A DNA stretch of 25,920 bases, taken from the NCBI GenBank assembly GCA_021203115.1, contig JAJQBV010000064.1, positions 1 to 25,920 on the forward strand, written 5' to 3'. This document shows positions 8,991-17,532 of this stretch, in pieces. The notes beneath the pieces were generated by a model. It had not been told where the DNA came from. It ran no database searches and saw only the letters and a list, made by a program, of their open reading frames with translations. Position 1 is the first letter of the stretch; the number at the start of each line of letters is the position of its first letter. This stretch comes from Clostridiales bacterium (GTDB lineage: Bacteria > Bacillota > Clostridia > Lachnospirales > Lachnospiraceae). A program made the position numbers and the translations under genes.

Positions 8991-11036
8991 TTAATCCGTT
9001 TCCTCCCCGCCGTCTCCTGACACATTTGAAACAATCTCATACTCAGGACTGATCACATCTGCGGGCAGGCAATAATTACTGTTATCCAATCCTGTCGCTG
9101 TATAAGTGAAAATATCGCCGACATTTTTAGCACTGCATCCCTCCGTCAGGGAAATCTCCGCCGTAACACCTTCATCATTCACAATGTTTCCGACAGTAAC
9201 TTCAGGGACTTTTACTTCTCCGTCATATGTAAGATCCGGCGCAATCCATGTCAGTGTTACCTCCCTCGGCTCTATCACAAAATCCAACTGGATAATCTCA
9301 TCCTCCGACCCGTTCTCCCACTCATAATTTTCGCTGTCCGTGAGCACAAGTGCCAGTGTATAGGTTCCGGCATCGCAGCCGACTGCCTCATCATTTACCT
9401 CATAAAGCGAAGAAGAAGCCACTGCCGCTGTCTGGTCTGTCCCGTCATAAACCACGGATGCAATTACCGGCAGTGCCACTACACCCTTATTAATTGTAAA
9501 GGTATATGTCTTATCCTCCGTTGTACCGTCAGACCACTGATAATTTGCCGTGTCATTTAATTGCGCAGTCACCGTATAGCTTCCGGTTTTTGTCTGAGCG
9601 TTGTTTATAATTGTATACAGACTGCTTGACGCCAGATTATAGGTCTGTGCACTTCCGTTATAGCTGTAAACCGTCTCATCTGCATCCGGAATTGTTACGG
9701 ACTGCTTCCCGATCGCAAACGTATAAGTCAGTGTCCCCGTATAATTTCCGGTTCCCGTAATCGTAATCGTCGCTGTGCCGACTTCCGTGTTCTCACTGTA
9801 AGATACGGTATAATCATCCGATGTCAGTGCCGAATTGAGAATTGTCACCGTCGGTTCCACTGTGCTGCCCGTATATACCTGATCGGAAGTATCTACAGAA
9901 AAGTCATCCGACGTCAACTCTGTCGTCGTCTCTTCATCCGTTTCTGTTCCGGAGTCCGTTTCCGTCCCGGAGTTTGTTTCCGTCCCGGAGTTTGTTTCCG
10001 TCCCGAAGTTTGTTTCCGTCCCGGAGTCTGTTTCCGTCTCGGAGTTTATTTCCGCCCCGGAATCTGTTTCCGTTCCGGAGTTCGTTTCTGTCCCGGAGTT
10101 CGTTTCCGTTCCGGAACCTGTTCCCGTCGCTGTAATATTCCCTGCATCCGTCACATCCGTCACGATTGTCGTCTCTGCCCCGGAACCGGCCGCGGTCTTT
10201 GCTCTGCCTGCGGTTGTCGCACCGGATCCCGACAAATCCTCCGTCTGATTCAACGCACCGTCTTCTTCCTCATGCTCATCACTGCTCTCTGCGGCGTCTT
10301 CCTCTATATCCTCATCGTCTCCGTTCAGCAAAGCGCCATACCGCTCTACCAGATAATACGGCAGTTTATCCACATCAATCGGCTCACCGGACTTGCGAAG
10401 CCGCGCTTCCTCTTCCGAAGTTTCCTCATCGCCGAAATATTTTTCGATCACAGCTTCCTCTCCGGCCGTGATGACCGTCTCCTCTTCATCCGTATTATCC
10501 ACCTGAATGTATACACTGCCGTCAAAAACCACAATGGTTGTCTCACGCCAGAGCCCGTCCTCAGATTCTTCTATCGCAACCCGGAACTCTGTTCCCCGGA
10601 CCGCCATCACGCCATCCGGCGTCTGAATTTCATAGCTGTCTCCGTCCCCTATCGGATTCTCTATCTCATTATAAATTGCCCCCGCATTGAGATGGAGCCG
10701 GATCGCTCCGTTGCCCTTTTCTCCTTCTAATTCGAACTCTACCTCGGAAGAAGGTTCCACGATCACATATTTATCGTCATCCAGACATAAATCCACCCTT
10801 CCGTCCGCTCCGGTGGAAAGAATATCTCCGCCACGGATTACCATCTGCGCGTAGACTGACATCGTCTCTTCCCCACGGGTAAGATTTGCGCTCCCCTCCG
10901 TTTCCAGTACCGTTACATTTCGAGATGTGTCAGTCGATTCCGACATACGCGCACGACCAATACCGCCCGTCCCCAGTAAGCCAGCAGCCGCTGCCGCCGC
11001 CCCGATTATCATAAGCGATTTTCCCTTTATCCTCAT
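8991..11036 (-). CDS. FecR-domain protein with hexapeptide repeats and Ig-like (MBG-type) repeats
   Basis: A predicted exported or membrane-anchored envelope protein of 681 residues with no known enzymatic activity. Residues about 8-27 form an Ala/Gly-rich hydrophobic signal or anchor helix. A FecR-type domain follows (about 37-200), with the typical GGDILSTGADGRVDLCLDD and TPDGVMAVRGTEFRV segments. Then comes a very acidic stretch (about 203-260), a Thr/Gly/Glu/Asn hexapeptide repeat (308-367), and about four tandem Ig-like MBG/YDG-type domains (about 375-670), recognisable by VYTGSTVEPTV, YSYNGSAQTY, VYDGTDQTAAV and TYDGEVKVPEV. There is no LPXTG motif or C-terminal membrane helix. GGGGAGG precedes the ATG. 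It sits between the GAF-ABC ATPase and the cyclase, so it may present or relay an envelope signal to CHASE2; that is inference. Confidence 0.88.
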   Translation of the reverse strand: MRIKGKSLMIIGAAAAAAGLLGTGGIGRARMSESTDTSRNVTVLETEGSANLTRGEETMSVYAQMVIRGGDILSTGADGRVDLCLDDDKYVIVEPSSEVEFELEGEKGNGAIRLHLNAGAIYNEIENPIGDGDSYEIQTPDGVMAVRGTEFRVAIEESEDGLWRETTIVVFDGSVYIQVDNTDEEETVITAGEEAVIEKYFGDEETSEEEARLRKSGEPIDVDKLPYYLVERYGALLNGDDEDIEEDAAESSDEHEEEDGALNQTEDLSGSGATTAGRAKTAAGSGAETTIVTDVTDAGNITATGTGSGTETNSGTETNSGTETDSGAEINSETETDSGTETNFGTETNSGTETNSGTETDSGTETDEETTTELTSDDFSVDTSDQVYTGSTVEPTVTILNSALTSDDYTVSYSENTEVGTATITITGTGNYTGTLTYTFAIGKQSVTIPDADETVYSYNGSAQTYNLASSSLYTIINNAQTKTGSYTVTAQLNDTANYQWSDGTTEDKTYTFTINKGVVALPVIASVVYDGTDQTAAVASSSLYEVNDEAVGCDAGTYTLALVLTDSENYEWENGSEDEIIQLDFVIEPREVTLTWIAPDLTYDGEVKVPEVTVGNIVNDEGVTAEISLTEGCSAKNVGDIFTYTATGLDNSNYCLPADVISPEYEIVSNVSGDGGEETD
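9936..10115 (-). repeat. Ten tandem 18-bp units encoding the SGTETN-type hexapeptide
   Basis: Ten in-frame 18-base units encode SGTETN or close variants (SGTETD, SGAEIN, SETETD, FGTETN). The DNA units are highly similar, each containing a GGAGT/TTTCCGTCC-like core on the + strand. The array forms a hydrophilic linker between the FecR domain and the Ig-like domains. Because the unit is a multiple of three, changes in copy number would alter length without breaking the frame. Confidence 0.92.
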
Positions 11037-11065
11037 TGTATCCTCCCCTGTCTCTTTGCTTTACA

Positions 11066-12313
11066 TTACCATTCCAGATCTTTTGCACTTGCCGGATGCC
11101 GGTTCACAATCACCTCGGCGACCACTCCGTTCTTTAAGAGGATCACGCGGTCCGCCATCCTCGCAATCTCCTCATTGTGAGTAACCAACATCAACGTGGC
11201 ACCGGCTCTCACAACATTTTCCAGTACCGCAAGAACCTCAATACCGGTGTCATGATCCAACGCCGCCGTCGGCTCATCAGCCAGAATAATCCGCGGTTTT
11301 TTCACCAATGCCCTGGCGACGGATACGCGCTGCTGCTGTCCGCCGGACATCTGCGCCGGATAACTGTCCCTCCGCTGTGCCAGCCCGACGCTCTCCAATG
11401 CTTCCGCTGCCTCCATATGATTATCGCATAATTCGCCGATAAAATCCAGATTTTCTTCAGCCGTCAGTAGCGGCATCAGGTTGTATGCCTGAAATATAAA
11501 TCCGACCGAATTTCTGCGGTACATGGTCAGCGTCTTTTCATCCGCATGGGAATAGTCCTCGCCGTCAAATAAAAAGGTTCCGCTCGTCAGCTCATCCATA
11601 CCGCCGATGATATTGAGCAGGGTTGATTTCCCGCAGCCGGACTCACCGAGAATAACAAGAAATTCTCCTTCACGGACATCGAGGTTAATCCCTTTCAAAG
11701 CCTGTACCTGATTCTCCCCCTCCCCAAATGTCTTTCTGACATCCCGCAGGGAAACGATCGCTTTCTTCTCCTCCGTAAAGCCTAAATTTAAGCCGCGCTC
11801 ATCCACCGCGATGGCAGCCAGCATCGCCAGATTCTCGCAGAGACTGACATCCTCATCGTTATACAGAGAACCGTCTTTTTTATTGATGATCTGAATGCAG
11901 CCGATCACCTCATACTTATTTACCAGCGGAACGCAGACCATACTTCTGGTCACGAACCCGGTCGCCTCATCAAAGCGTCCGGCCCAACGCGCATCCTTCT
12001 GGCAATCCTTCACCACCGTGGTTTTTCCGGTCTGAACCACCGCACCCGCGATGCCCTCCCCCGGTGCAAGGCTGAGGCCGGTAAGATCAGCGCCGCCGAT
12101 CCAGAAGGACGGATAAATCCGCTGGTCGCCGCCCGCATTATACGCCCAGACCGTTCCGGCTTCCGCTCCAACCGCCTTTACGACCTCCTCAAGGCTTGTC
12201 CGCAGCGCATCCTCCAGAGTATCGGATTCCTGCAAAAGCCTTGTAATCTCCCATACCACCTGTGCATAGTCAATTCTGTTGTTCGTACCCATGAGATTCC
12301 TTCCCCTTTTCAT
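11066..12313 (-). CDS. ABC transporter ATP-binding protein with N-terminal GAF domain
   Basis: A cytoplasmic ATPase expected to drive the adjacent FtsX-type permease. Numbering from the ATG at 12313, a GAF domain spans about 26-176 and a LolD/MacB-type ABC domain about 187-410. Walker A is GESGCGKST (223-231), the Q-loop Gln is in FIFQAYN, the signature is MSGGQQQR (about 322), Walker B is ILADEP (343-348) and the switch His is in VTHNEE (379). The GAF domain ends with NKKDGSLYNDED, close to the NKFDE motif of cyclic-nucleotide-binding GAFs. The start is ambiguous: ATG at 12313 has GGAG nine bases upstream, while ATG at 12292 has AAGGA five bases upstream; an in-frame TTG at 12319 is less likely. 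Fusion of GAF to an ABC ATPase is unusual and suggests ligand control of transport. Confidence 0.92.
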   Translation of the reverse strand: MKRGRNLMGTNNRIDYAQVVWEITRLLQESDTLEDALRTSLEEVVKAVGAEAGTVWAYNAGGDQRIYPSFWIGGADLTGLSLAPGEGIAGAVVQTGKTTVVKDCQKDARWAGRFDEATGFVTRSMVCVPLVNKYEVIGCIQIINKKDGSLYNDEDVSLCENLAMLAAIAVDERGLNLGFTEEKKAIVSLRDVRKTFGEGENQVQALKGINLDVREGEFLVILGESGCGKSTLLNIIGGMDELTSGTFLFDGEDYSHADEKTLTMYRRNSVGFIFQAYNLMPLLTAEENLDFIGELCDNHMEAAEALESVGLAQRRDSYPAQMSGGQQQRVSVARALVKKPRIILADEPTAALDHDTGIEVLAVLENVVRAGATLMLVTHNEEIARMADRVILLKNGVVAEVIVNRHPASAKDLEW

Positions 12314-12340
12314 ATTCAAAAGCTCCGGCTCCTGTCTGTT

Positions 12341-14722
12341 TTAATTTCCGCTTACATTTGTCAGATTCAGATAGCGGATTCGGCGCAGCGCAATTACATT
12401 GACAATCACTGCAAACAGCGCTCCGACCGCGCACGCATACAGACAGGCGAGCGGATTCGGTGTCCGGACATACCGGAGCGCTCCTGTTTCAATCATTCGG
12501 ATCACCACATAAGACAGCGCCAGTCCAAAGCCGCATCCGATCACAAATCCGATTACGGTCAGAACAATGTTGTCCCTGTACACATATACCCTGGTCTCCT
12601 TTAACGTAAAACCGTTGACCCGCATCACGGCCAGTTCCCGCGATTTGCGGTTAATGTGCATAACAATCTGATTCAGGAGAACCAGCACCGCCATCACGGC
12701 GGACAAAACGAGACAGAGCGCAATCATGATATTGACAGAGCCCACATCCGCCTGCACAGCCTCCTCAAACGCACTGTTGTCCTTCAGGGATAAAAAGCCG
12801 TCCATGTCCCGAACCTGATCATACAGACCGTCAATGTCTCCCTTCAGGAAATACACGCAGGGATCCGCCGTCTCCCCCACAGCCTCCTCATAATAACTGT
12901 CTGTCATCACAAACAGATGGTAGGGGAGATAGTGCTCAATCACGCCTGCAACCTGAACCTCCTGCCCGTTCCCCTCCGAGTCCATTATCTCCACCGTACT
13001 CCCGGCCGACAGATCATAGAGCTCCGCGCACTTCGAGGAGACAAGAACCCCATTCTCCGGGACATTTACGATTTCGCCCGTGTCCGCATCCTCAAGCACC
13101 ATATACTCCGCCAGTTCCTCCGCATCCGGCACGGCAACGACATGAACCCTCTCCCAGTCTCCGCCGTCCGCACGGAAGCTCTTTAATTTGTCCTGAACCG
13201 CCGTGTAGGTGATGTCTTCCTCATCCAGAATCGCCTCGAACTCCTCCGCGGAGCCGACGCTGCTGTCGATCACAAGACGGTTTTCATATAAAAAATAGTG
13301 TTCAAACTGTATACTTGTGGAATTTGCGATGGATAACCGCATGGAAAAACAGATGACCAGAAGAGAAACACAGCCCGCCACGCCCACGATCGTCGTCAGC
13401 ATACGCCCCTTATCGCCGAGGGCGTTTTTGATCATGGTGCGGGAGTACAGGCCGAGCTTCCGATATCCCTTCCAATTTTCAAAAAAGAATTGTTTCCCCT
13501 GTGCGGGTACTTCCCCGCGAAGCAAGACTGTCGCCGGCTGCCGCACCAGCTTTGCGCAGGCCGCCCATGTCGCCAGGAGAAATACCGCCAGACAGAGTCC
13601 CACTGCGATCAGACCGTATCTCCACGCAAAGGTCAGCGGGATCGTCCCGATCACAAAATCCTCCGTAAAAATCGAGAGCACGATAAACTCCACGATTCCG
13701 GTAAGGGCAAGACCGATCAGGATCCCAAACACTGCGCAGAGTGCATTATAACGCATATAATGTGATAAAATTTCTTTTGAGGAAAAACCAAGGGCCTTCT
13801 GCGCCCCGATCAGCGTCCGCTGTTCGTCGATCATCCGCGTAACGGCCGAATAGCAGACCACGATCGCTACCAGAAGAAAGAGAAATGACACCGCATAGCT
13901 CACGCCGTAAATCCCGTCCACGGTAATTTGAATTCCGCGGAGATCTCCCATCTCATTCCGGCCGGAGATGATCCAGTCCTCCTGTCCCAGCTCCTCGAAC
14001 TCCTCTGTCAGGGCGGCTTCCCGCTGCGTGTATTTCGATGAAAAATAAGAAACCTCATCCAGCGCATCATTCCGGACATACGCTTTCGTATATCGGCCGC
14101 CGTAGTAATCCGCGTTGAACGCTTCCTGCGTGAACTGTATGTAATAGGATACAGAACCGATTCCCTCCGCGCTCTGCCCCCTTGAATCGTCAAAATCGGC
14201 AAGGCAGTACGCCGGCTGATTGATGATCGCCGTCACGGTGAAGGTATCCGTCACCAGCTCTCCCCCGTGTTCCAGCGTCAGCGTATCGCCGACCCGGATG
14301 CCTTCCTTCTCTGCGAACATCTCCTCGACCGCCGCCTCGTCCGAAGCGGAGGGCAGCGTCCCCTCCAGCACCTCCGGCACGTTCAGCTCGTCGCAGAGGG
14401 ACAGTGCCTGCAGGATAATCCGCTCTGTCCCGGTATCCATCCGGACCGTCGTCGCGTATCCGCCCTCCACGGTGTCTGCGCCATCCCACCCGGAGATCGT
14501 CTCCAGATCCTCCTCTGTGATGCCGTCCGCAGAGGTGATCTCCGCCGTCGCCAGCCGGTTGCTGACAAAATACGCATCTGTCTCGTCAAGAATCGCCGTC
14601 GCCGCGGAGTTCAGGCCGAGAAAAACCGCGATGCTGGTCGCCGCAATAAAGGAAACCGCAAAAAAGGAAACCCAATTCTTTTTAATACTTCTCAGCAAAT
14701 ACTTACTTCCGGCTTTTTTCAT
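12341..14722 (-). CDS. FtsX-like ABC transporter permease
   Basis: A large membrane protein of 793 residues with the duplicated FtsX/MacB-type plan: an N-terminal membrane helix (about 16-40, SFFAVSFIAATSIAVFLGL), a long extracytoplasmic domain, three helices around 275-400 (including YAVSFLFLLVAIVVCYSAV), a fourth near residue 455 beginning the second half, another extracytoplasmic domain, and three final helices. The intracellular segments RMIDEQRTLIGAQKALGFSS and INRKSRELAVMRVNGFT are the typical coupling sequences. ATG at 14722 was chosen because GGTGGAG lies just upstream; an in-frame ATG at 14749 lacks one. Members move lipids, lipoproteins or peptides, or transmit envelope signals rather than transport. 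With the GAF-ABC ATPase 28 bases downstream it forms a complete transporter; the substrate is unknown. Confidence 0.92.
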   Translation of the reverse strand: MKKAGSKYLLRSIKKNWVSFFAVSFIAATSIAVFLGLNSAATAILDETDAYFVSNRLATAEITSADGITEEDLETISGWDGADTVEGGYATTVRMDTGTERIILQALSLCDELNVPEVLEGTLPSASDEAAVEEMFAEKEGIRVGDTLTLEHGGELVTDTFTVTAIINQPAYCLADFDDSRGQSAEGIGSVSYYIQFTQEAFNADYYGGRYTKAYVRNDALDEVSYFSSKYTQREAALTEEFEELGQEDWIISGRNEMGDLRGIQITVDGIYGVSYAVSFLFLLVAIVVCYSAVTRMIDEQRTLIGAQKALGFSSKEILSHYMRYNALCAVFGILIGLALTGIVEFIVLSIFTEDFVIGTIPLTFAWRYGLIAVGLCLAVFLLATWAACAKLVRQPATVLLRGEVPAQGKQFFFENWKGYRKLGLYSRTMIKNALGDKGRMLTTIVGVAGCVSLLVICFSMRLSIANSTSIQFEHYFLYENRLVIDSSVGSAEEFEAILDEEDITYTAVQDKLKSFRADGGDWERVHVVAVPDAEELAEYMVLEDADTGEIVNVPENGVLVSSKCAELYDLSAGSTVEIMDSEGNGQEVQVAGVIEHYLPYHLFVMTDSYYEEAVGETADPCVYFLKGDIDGLYDQVRDMDGFLSLKDNSAFEEAVQADVGSVNIMIALCLVLSAVMAVLVLLNQIVMHINRKSRELAVMRVNGFTLKETRVYVYRDNIVLTVIGFVIGCGFGLALSYVVIRMIETGALRYVRTPNPLACLYACAVGALFAVIVNVIALRRIRYLNLTNVSGN

Positions 14723-14762
14723 CAATACTCCACCTGACCAAACAATCATTTCTTTTAATGAA

Positions 14763-14791
14763 AGTTTAGCTTTTTACAGAAGTATTGTCAA
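14763..14791 (-). promoter_or_regulatory. Promoter in front of the FtsX-type permease operon
   Basis: On the - strand a perfect TTGACA (14786-14791) is followed after 17 bases by TAAACT (14763-14768). It would start a transcript about 30-35 bases ahead of the permease ATG and drive the close-packed genes down to rnhA. No terminator is visible between the upstream ATP-grasp gene and this promoter, so read-through from upstream is also possible. Confidence 0.82.
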
Positions 14792-14801
14792 CAAAAAGGC
14801 G

Positions 14802-17378
14802 TCAGATTCCCTGTTTTCTTCCGCACAAAGTCCGACCTGATTTCACATCATTCCAGAAATACAGATTTTCCGGCTCCACCACCCGGAACATGGGAAACAG
14901 CGGCTCCATATCCGGGCAGATCTGTGCAAAGTGATTCTCCAGACCATCAAAAAAGTGCTCCTCATAGACGGGCGTCCTGTGATCATTCCAGACGGCGCAG
15001 TAGAAAATATCCGCCTCCACCAGATCCTGGAACAAATGGCTGCCGTAGCTGAGCTCCGGCGTGTATCCCGCCCGGTTATCCGAGACCTCGCAGATGCCGC
15101 AGCAGTTGGAGATGAAGGCAAAGGTCACCGGCACGCCGAGCTCCGGGGAGGAGGTTCCCACCCGTCCCGGCGTCATCAGCAGAATCTTTTTTCCGCGTTC
15201 CCGATAATAAAGATTCAGCCTGCGGAGCGCCTCCGCCGACTGCGGCTTCAGATTATACGGATATTCGTAGTAGGCAATCGGGTCAATCTGCACTACCACA
15301 TCCACACGGGTTTCCCGGGAATTTCCCATGGAAGAATCCGTCAGTGAAAAGAAAATGTCCTCCTTCGCAATCTCCGGGATCACCGCTACTCCCCCCTTCG
15401 CACCGGTGTAGAGCGGACGGCATTGCAGCAGATTTACGACAAACTCGCCCTCCTCATCGATATTGACGGTATACTCGATATCCACCGGATTCCCGTAAAC
15501 CTCCTCCAGCACCTTCAGGATTTTCTGCATATATGCGGTAAAAACCCGGTTTCCCAAAAGCTTCTGGCAATTGACAAACCAGACCTGCCGCCAGCGGTTC
15601 AGCCGTTTCAGCGCGGCCTCCGCCTCATAATCCCGCTCCATCACCGCCTTTTTATACCAGAGCGGGAGCTGATCCAGGAGAGAATCAAAGGTCAGCGTCC
15701 GGATCCGGTTTTCCGAAATGTCCAGAACATCAATATTCCTCTGGGAATACCGGTGCCGGTCCGCGACAGAGCTGTAGAGAGGGACATCCGGCCGATCCAG
15801 ACCGGACAGGCGCGGATAATCATTCTCAGGCCGGTCTACCGCGCGGGTGCCGAGCCCCGCCACGATGCGGAGCAGTCCCGCGGACAAATCCATATCCTTC
15901 CGCATCCGGTACATGCTGTAGCTGTAGCCCACACCCGCTGCCGCCGGGAAATAATAATCTCCCCAGAATGAGCCGGAGACACGCTGCACCAGCACTGCCA
16001 TCTGCTCATCCATCTGTTCCAGCCCTCTCTGCCGCCGGTATTCCAGCGCGGAAATGTCCATCGTGCTGGCATAAACCGTCCGCACGGCAGCTTCAAAATC
16101 CTCCAGACACGCCTCGGGAGTACCCTGATTTACGCAGAACACCGACTCATACTTTCCGGCAAAGGCGTTGTTAAATCCATCCTCCAGAAAGCTGGAGGAG
16201 CGCACGATGATCGGGCTGCCGCTGTAATACTCCAGAAGAGCGCGGAATTTTTCCCGGATATCCGGCGGAAACTCTCCGGACAGAAGCGCCTGCCGCAGCG
16301 GCTCCGCCTCCGTGTAATAGCCCTCCTGCGTCCGCTGGACAAGCCGCATCTTCCAGCAGTTGTTGGCCACGATATAGCTGTAAAACACATCCGAACCGAT
16401 ATAAAAGGAGTCGTGCGGCTCCGTGTAAGACACATACTCCGGGAGACGGGTCTCGACAATCCGCCGCGCCAGAAGCATGCCGCAGGCTTTTCCTCCGATC
16501 GCCCCGCTATCCACCATCCGGTCGCGGAGCTTAAAATAATCCTTCGGCGTAAAGTACGCTTTGATCCGCTCGTGAAGCTTCGGATCCTTCGTCATCGTGC
16601 TCTCGATGATCTGATCCTCCATCTCCCCGGAGAAATTGCCGTGCTTGTATTCAAGGCGAGCCAGCGTGAAAAACCGGTCGTAGCTGTCCAGATTCTGATC
16701 CTGACTCTCCGCCTTCACCTCATCCACCAGATGATAATACCGGCTCAGCGGGATACCGCCGCGCAGGGTCTTACACCCGCCGGTCTCCATGTCGCAGACA
16801 TGCGGAAGAAACATCTCCGGCAGATTCCGATTCCAGACCTTTAAGGGCTGCAGATAAGTCCTGCCATCTCCGGAATAGACATCCAAAAGGAGCTGGGTCG
16901 TATTCCGGATCTTCGCCACTGCGTCATAGGAGTGGCGTCCGCGGAGCAGCGGAAAATAGGCAACCGTGTCCAGAATAAAGAGATACGGGCAGGTCAGACG
17001 GAAAAAATTTCCCATCATCAGATCCGTGTACCAGACCGACTGGAGAGAAGAAAGACTGTCAAAAACATAGAACGCGTCGTACCCTTCCTCCGTGATCCGG
17101 CTGCGGATATTCACGGTGAAGGTTTCAAACCCCTCATTCGGGTCAAACTCGTATATTTTCAGCCCCGTCTGCGGCGAAAGCAGCGGCTCATGGTCTCCGA
17201 ACCTCATATAAATCAGGTTCCGCCCGTCCGCGATCGCCTGTTTTACAAACGGGCCGGCAAAGAACTGAAACTCCTCCAGAGTCGAAACCTGCCAGACCAC
17301 ATTGTCGCCCAGCCGGATACTGTCCAGTGTCTCATCGACTCCCGGAATCCCACTCAAAATCGGTTCAAACGCGCTCAT
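14802..17378 (-). CDS. Degenerate KaiC-like domain fused to a PEP-synthase/PPDK-type ATP-grasp domain
   Basis: An 858-residue cytoplasmic protein of unknown function. Residues about 10-180 resemble a KaiC/RAD55-family RecA fold: GIPGVDETLDS at the start and AFYVFDSLSSL as a Walker B-like strand. The Walker A loop expected after VVW is absent (VSTLEEFQ stands there). Residues about 285-700 are a PEP-synthase/pyruvate phosphate dikinase nucleotide-binding domain, with SGAIGGKACGMLLARR (291-306), SPIIVRSSSFLED (388-400) and NNAFAGKYESVF (403-414), and a late VNLLQCRPL strand. No TSHAAI-type phosphohistidine motif was found; near the C-terminus a PGRVGTSSPELGVPV segment appears instead. Pyruvate dikinase activity is therefore unlikely; nucleotide-dependent sensing or kinase activity is possible. 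AGGAAAGGAG lies upstream of the ATG. It has its own promoter with a terminator-like leader hairpin and lies 79 bases upstream of the permease gene. Confidence 0.82.
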   Translation of the reverse strand: MSAFEPILSGIPGVDETLDSIRLGDNVVWQVSTLEEFQFFAGPFVKQAIADGRNLIYMRFGDHEPLLSPQTGLKIYEFDPNEGFETFTVNIRSRITEEGYDAFYVFDSLSSLQSVWYTDLMMGNFFRLTCPYLFILDTVAYFPLLRGRHSYDAVAKIRNTTQLLLDVYSGDGRTYLQPLKVWNRNLPEMFLPHVCDMETGGCKTLRGGIPLSRYYHLVDEVKAESQDQNLDSYDRFFTLARLEYKHGNFSGEMEDQIIESTMTKDPKLHERIKAYFTPKDYFKLRDRMVDSGAIGGKACGMLLARRIVETRLPEYVSYTEPHDSFYIGSDVFYSYIVANNCWKMRLVQRTQEGYYTEAEPLRQALLSGEFPPDIREKFRALLEYYSGSPIIVRSSSFLEDGFNNAFAGKYESVFCVNQGTPEACLEDFEAAVRTVYASTMDISALEYRRQRGLEQMDEQMAVLVQRVSGSFWGDYYFPAAAGVGYSYSMYRMRKDMDLSAGLLRIVAGLGTRAVDRPENDYPRLSGLDRPDVPLYSSVADRHRYSQRNIDVLDISENRIRTLTFDSLLDQLPLWYKKAVMERDYEAEAALKRLNRWRQVWFVNCQKLLGNRVFTAYMQKILKVLEEVYGNPVDIEYTVNIDEEGEFVVNLLQCRPLYTGAKGGVAVIPEIAKEDIFFSLTDSSMGNSRETRVDVVVQIDPIAYYEYPYNLKPQSAEALRRLNLYYRERGKKILLMTPGRVGTSSPELGVPVTFAFISNCCGICEVSDNRAGYTPELSYGSHLFQDLVEADIFYCAVWNDHRTPVYEEHFFDGLENHFAQICPDMEPLFPMFRVVEPENLYFWNDVKSGRTLCGRKQGI

Positions 17379-17407
17379 ATCCCGTGTCTCCTTTCCTGCG
17401 AAACAAT

Positions 17408-17449
17408 AAAAAAGGGCGCTGTGAAAAACTCTCGTCTCTCACGGCGCCC
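17408..17449 (-). terminator. Intrinsic terminator, downstream of lysA and inside the leader of the next gene
   Basis: On the - strand GGGCGC (17444-17449) pairs with GCGCCC (17414-17419), and GTGAGA pairs with TTTCAC inside it, followed by TTTTTT (17408-17413). It can end lysA transcription. However, a good promoter (17476-17504) lies between lysA and the hairpin, so transcripts of the downstream ATP-grasp gene also pass through it, making it a candidate attenuator. Confidence 0.85.
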
Positions 17450-17475
17450 TTGCCTCTTCTGAAAATGATACATTT

Positions 17476-17504
17476 ATTGTAACAACAGAAAAGAAGACCG
17501 TCAA
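17476..17504 (-). promoter_or_regulatory. Promoter for the KaiC-like/ATP-grasp gene
   Basis: On the - strand TTGACG (17499-17504) and TACAAT (17476-17481) are separated by 17 bases. Transcription would begin near 17469, giving a leader of about 90 bases that contains the hairpin plus T-run at 17408-17449. No other promoter fits between that hairpin and the start codon. Confidence 0.75.
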
Positions 17505-17532
17505 TATAAGTTTTTATTTTCACAAAGTTTCA

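Noticed and set aside
9936..10115. CRISPR-like array
   Set aside because: The 18-bp units are directly adjacent with no spacers and lie in frame within a coding region.
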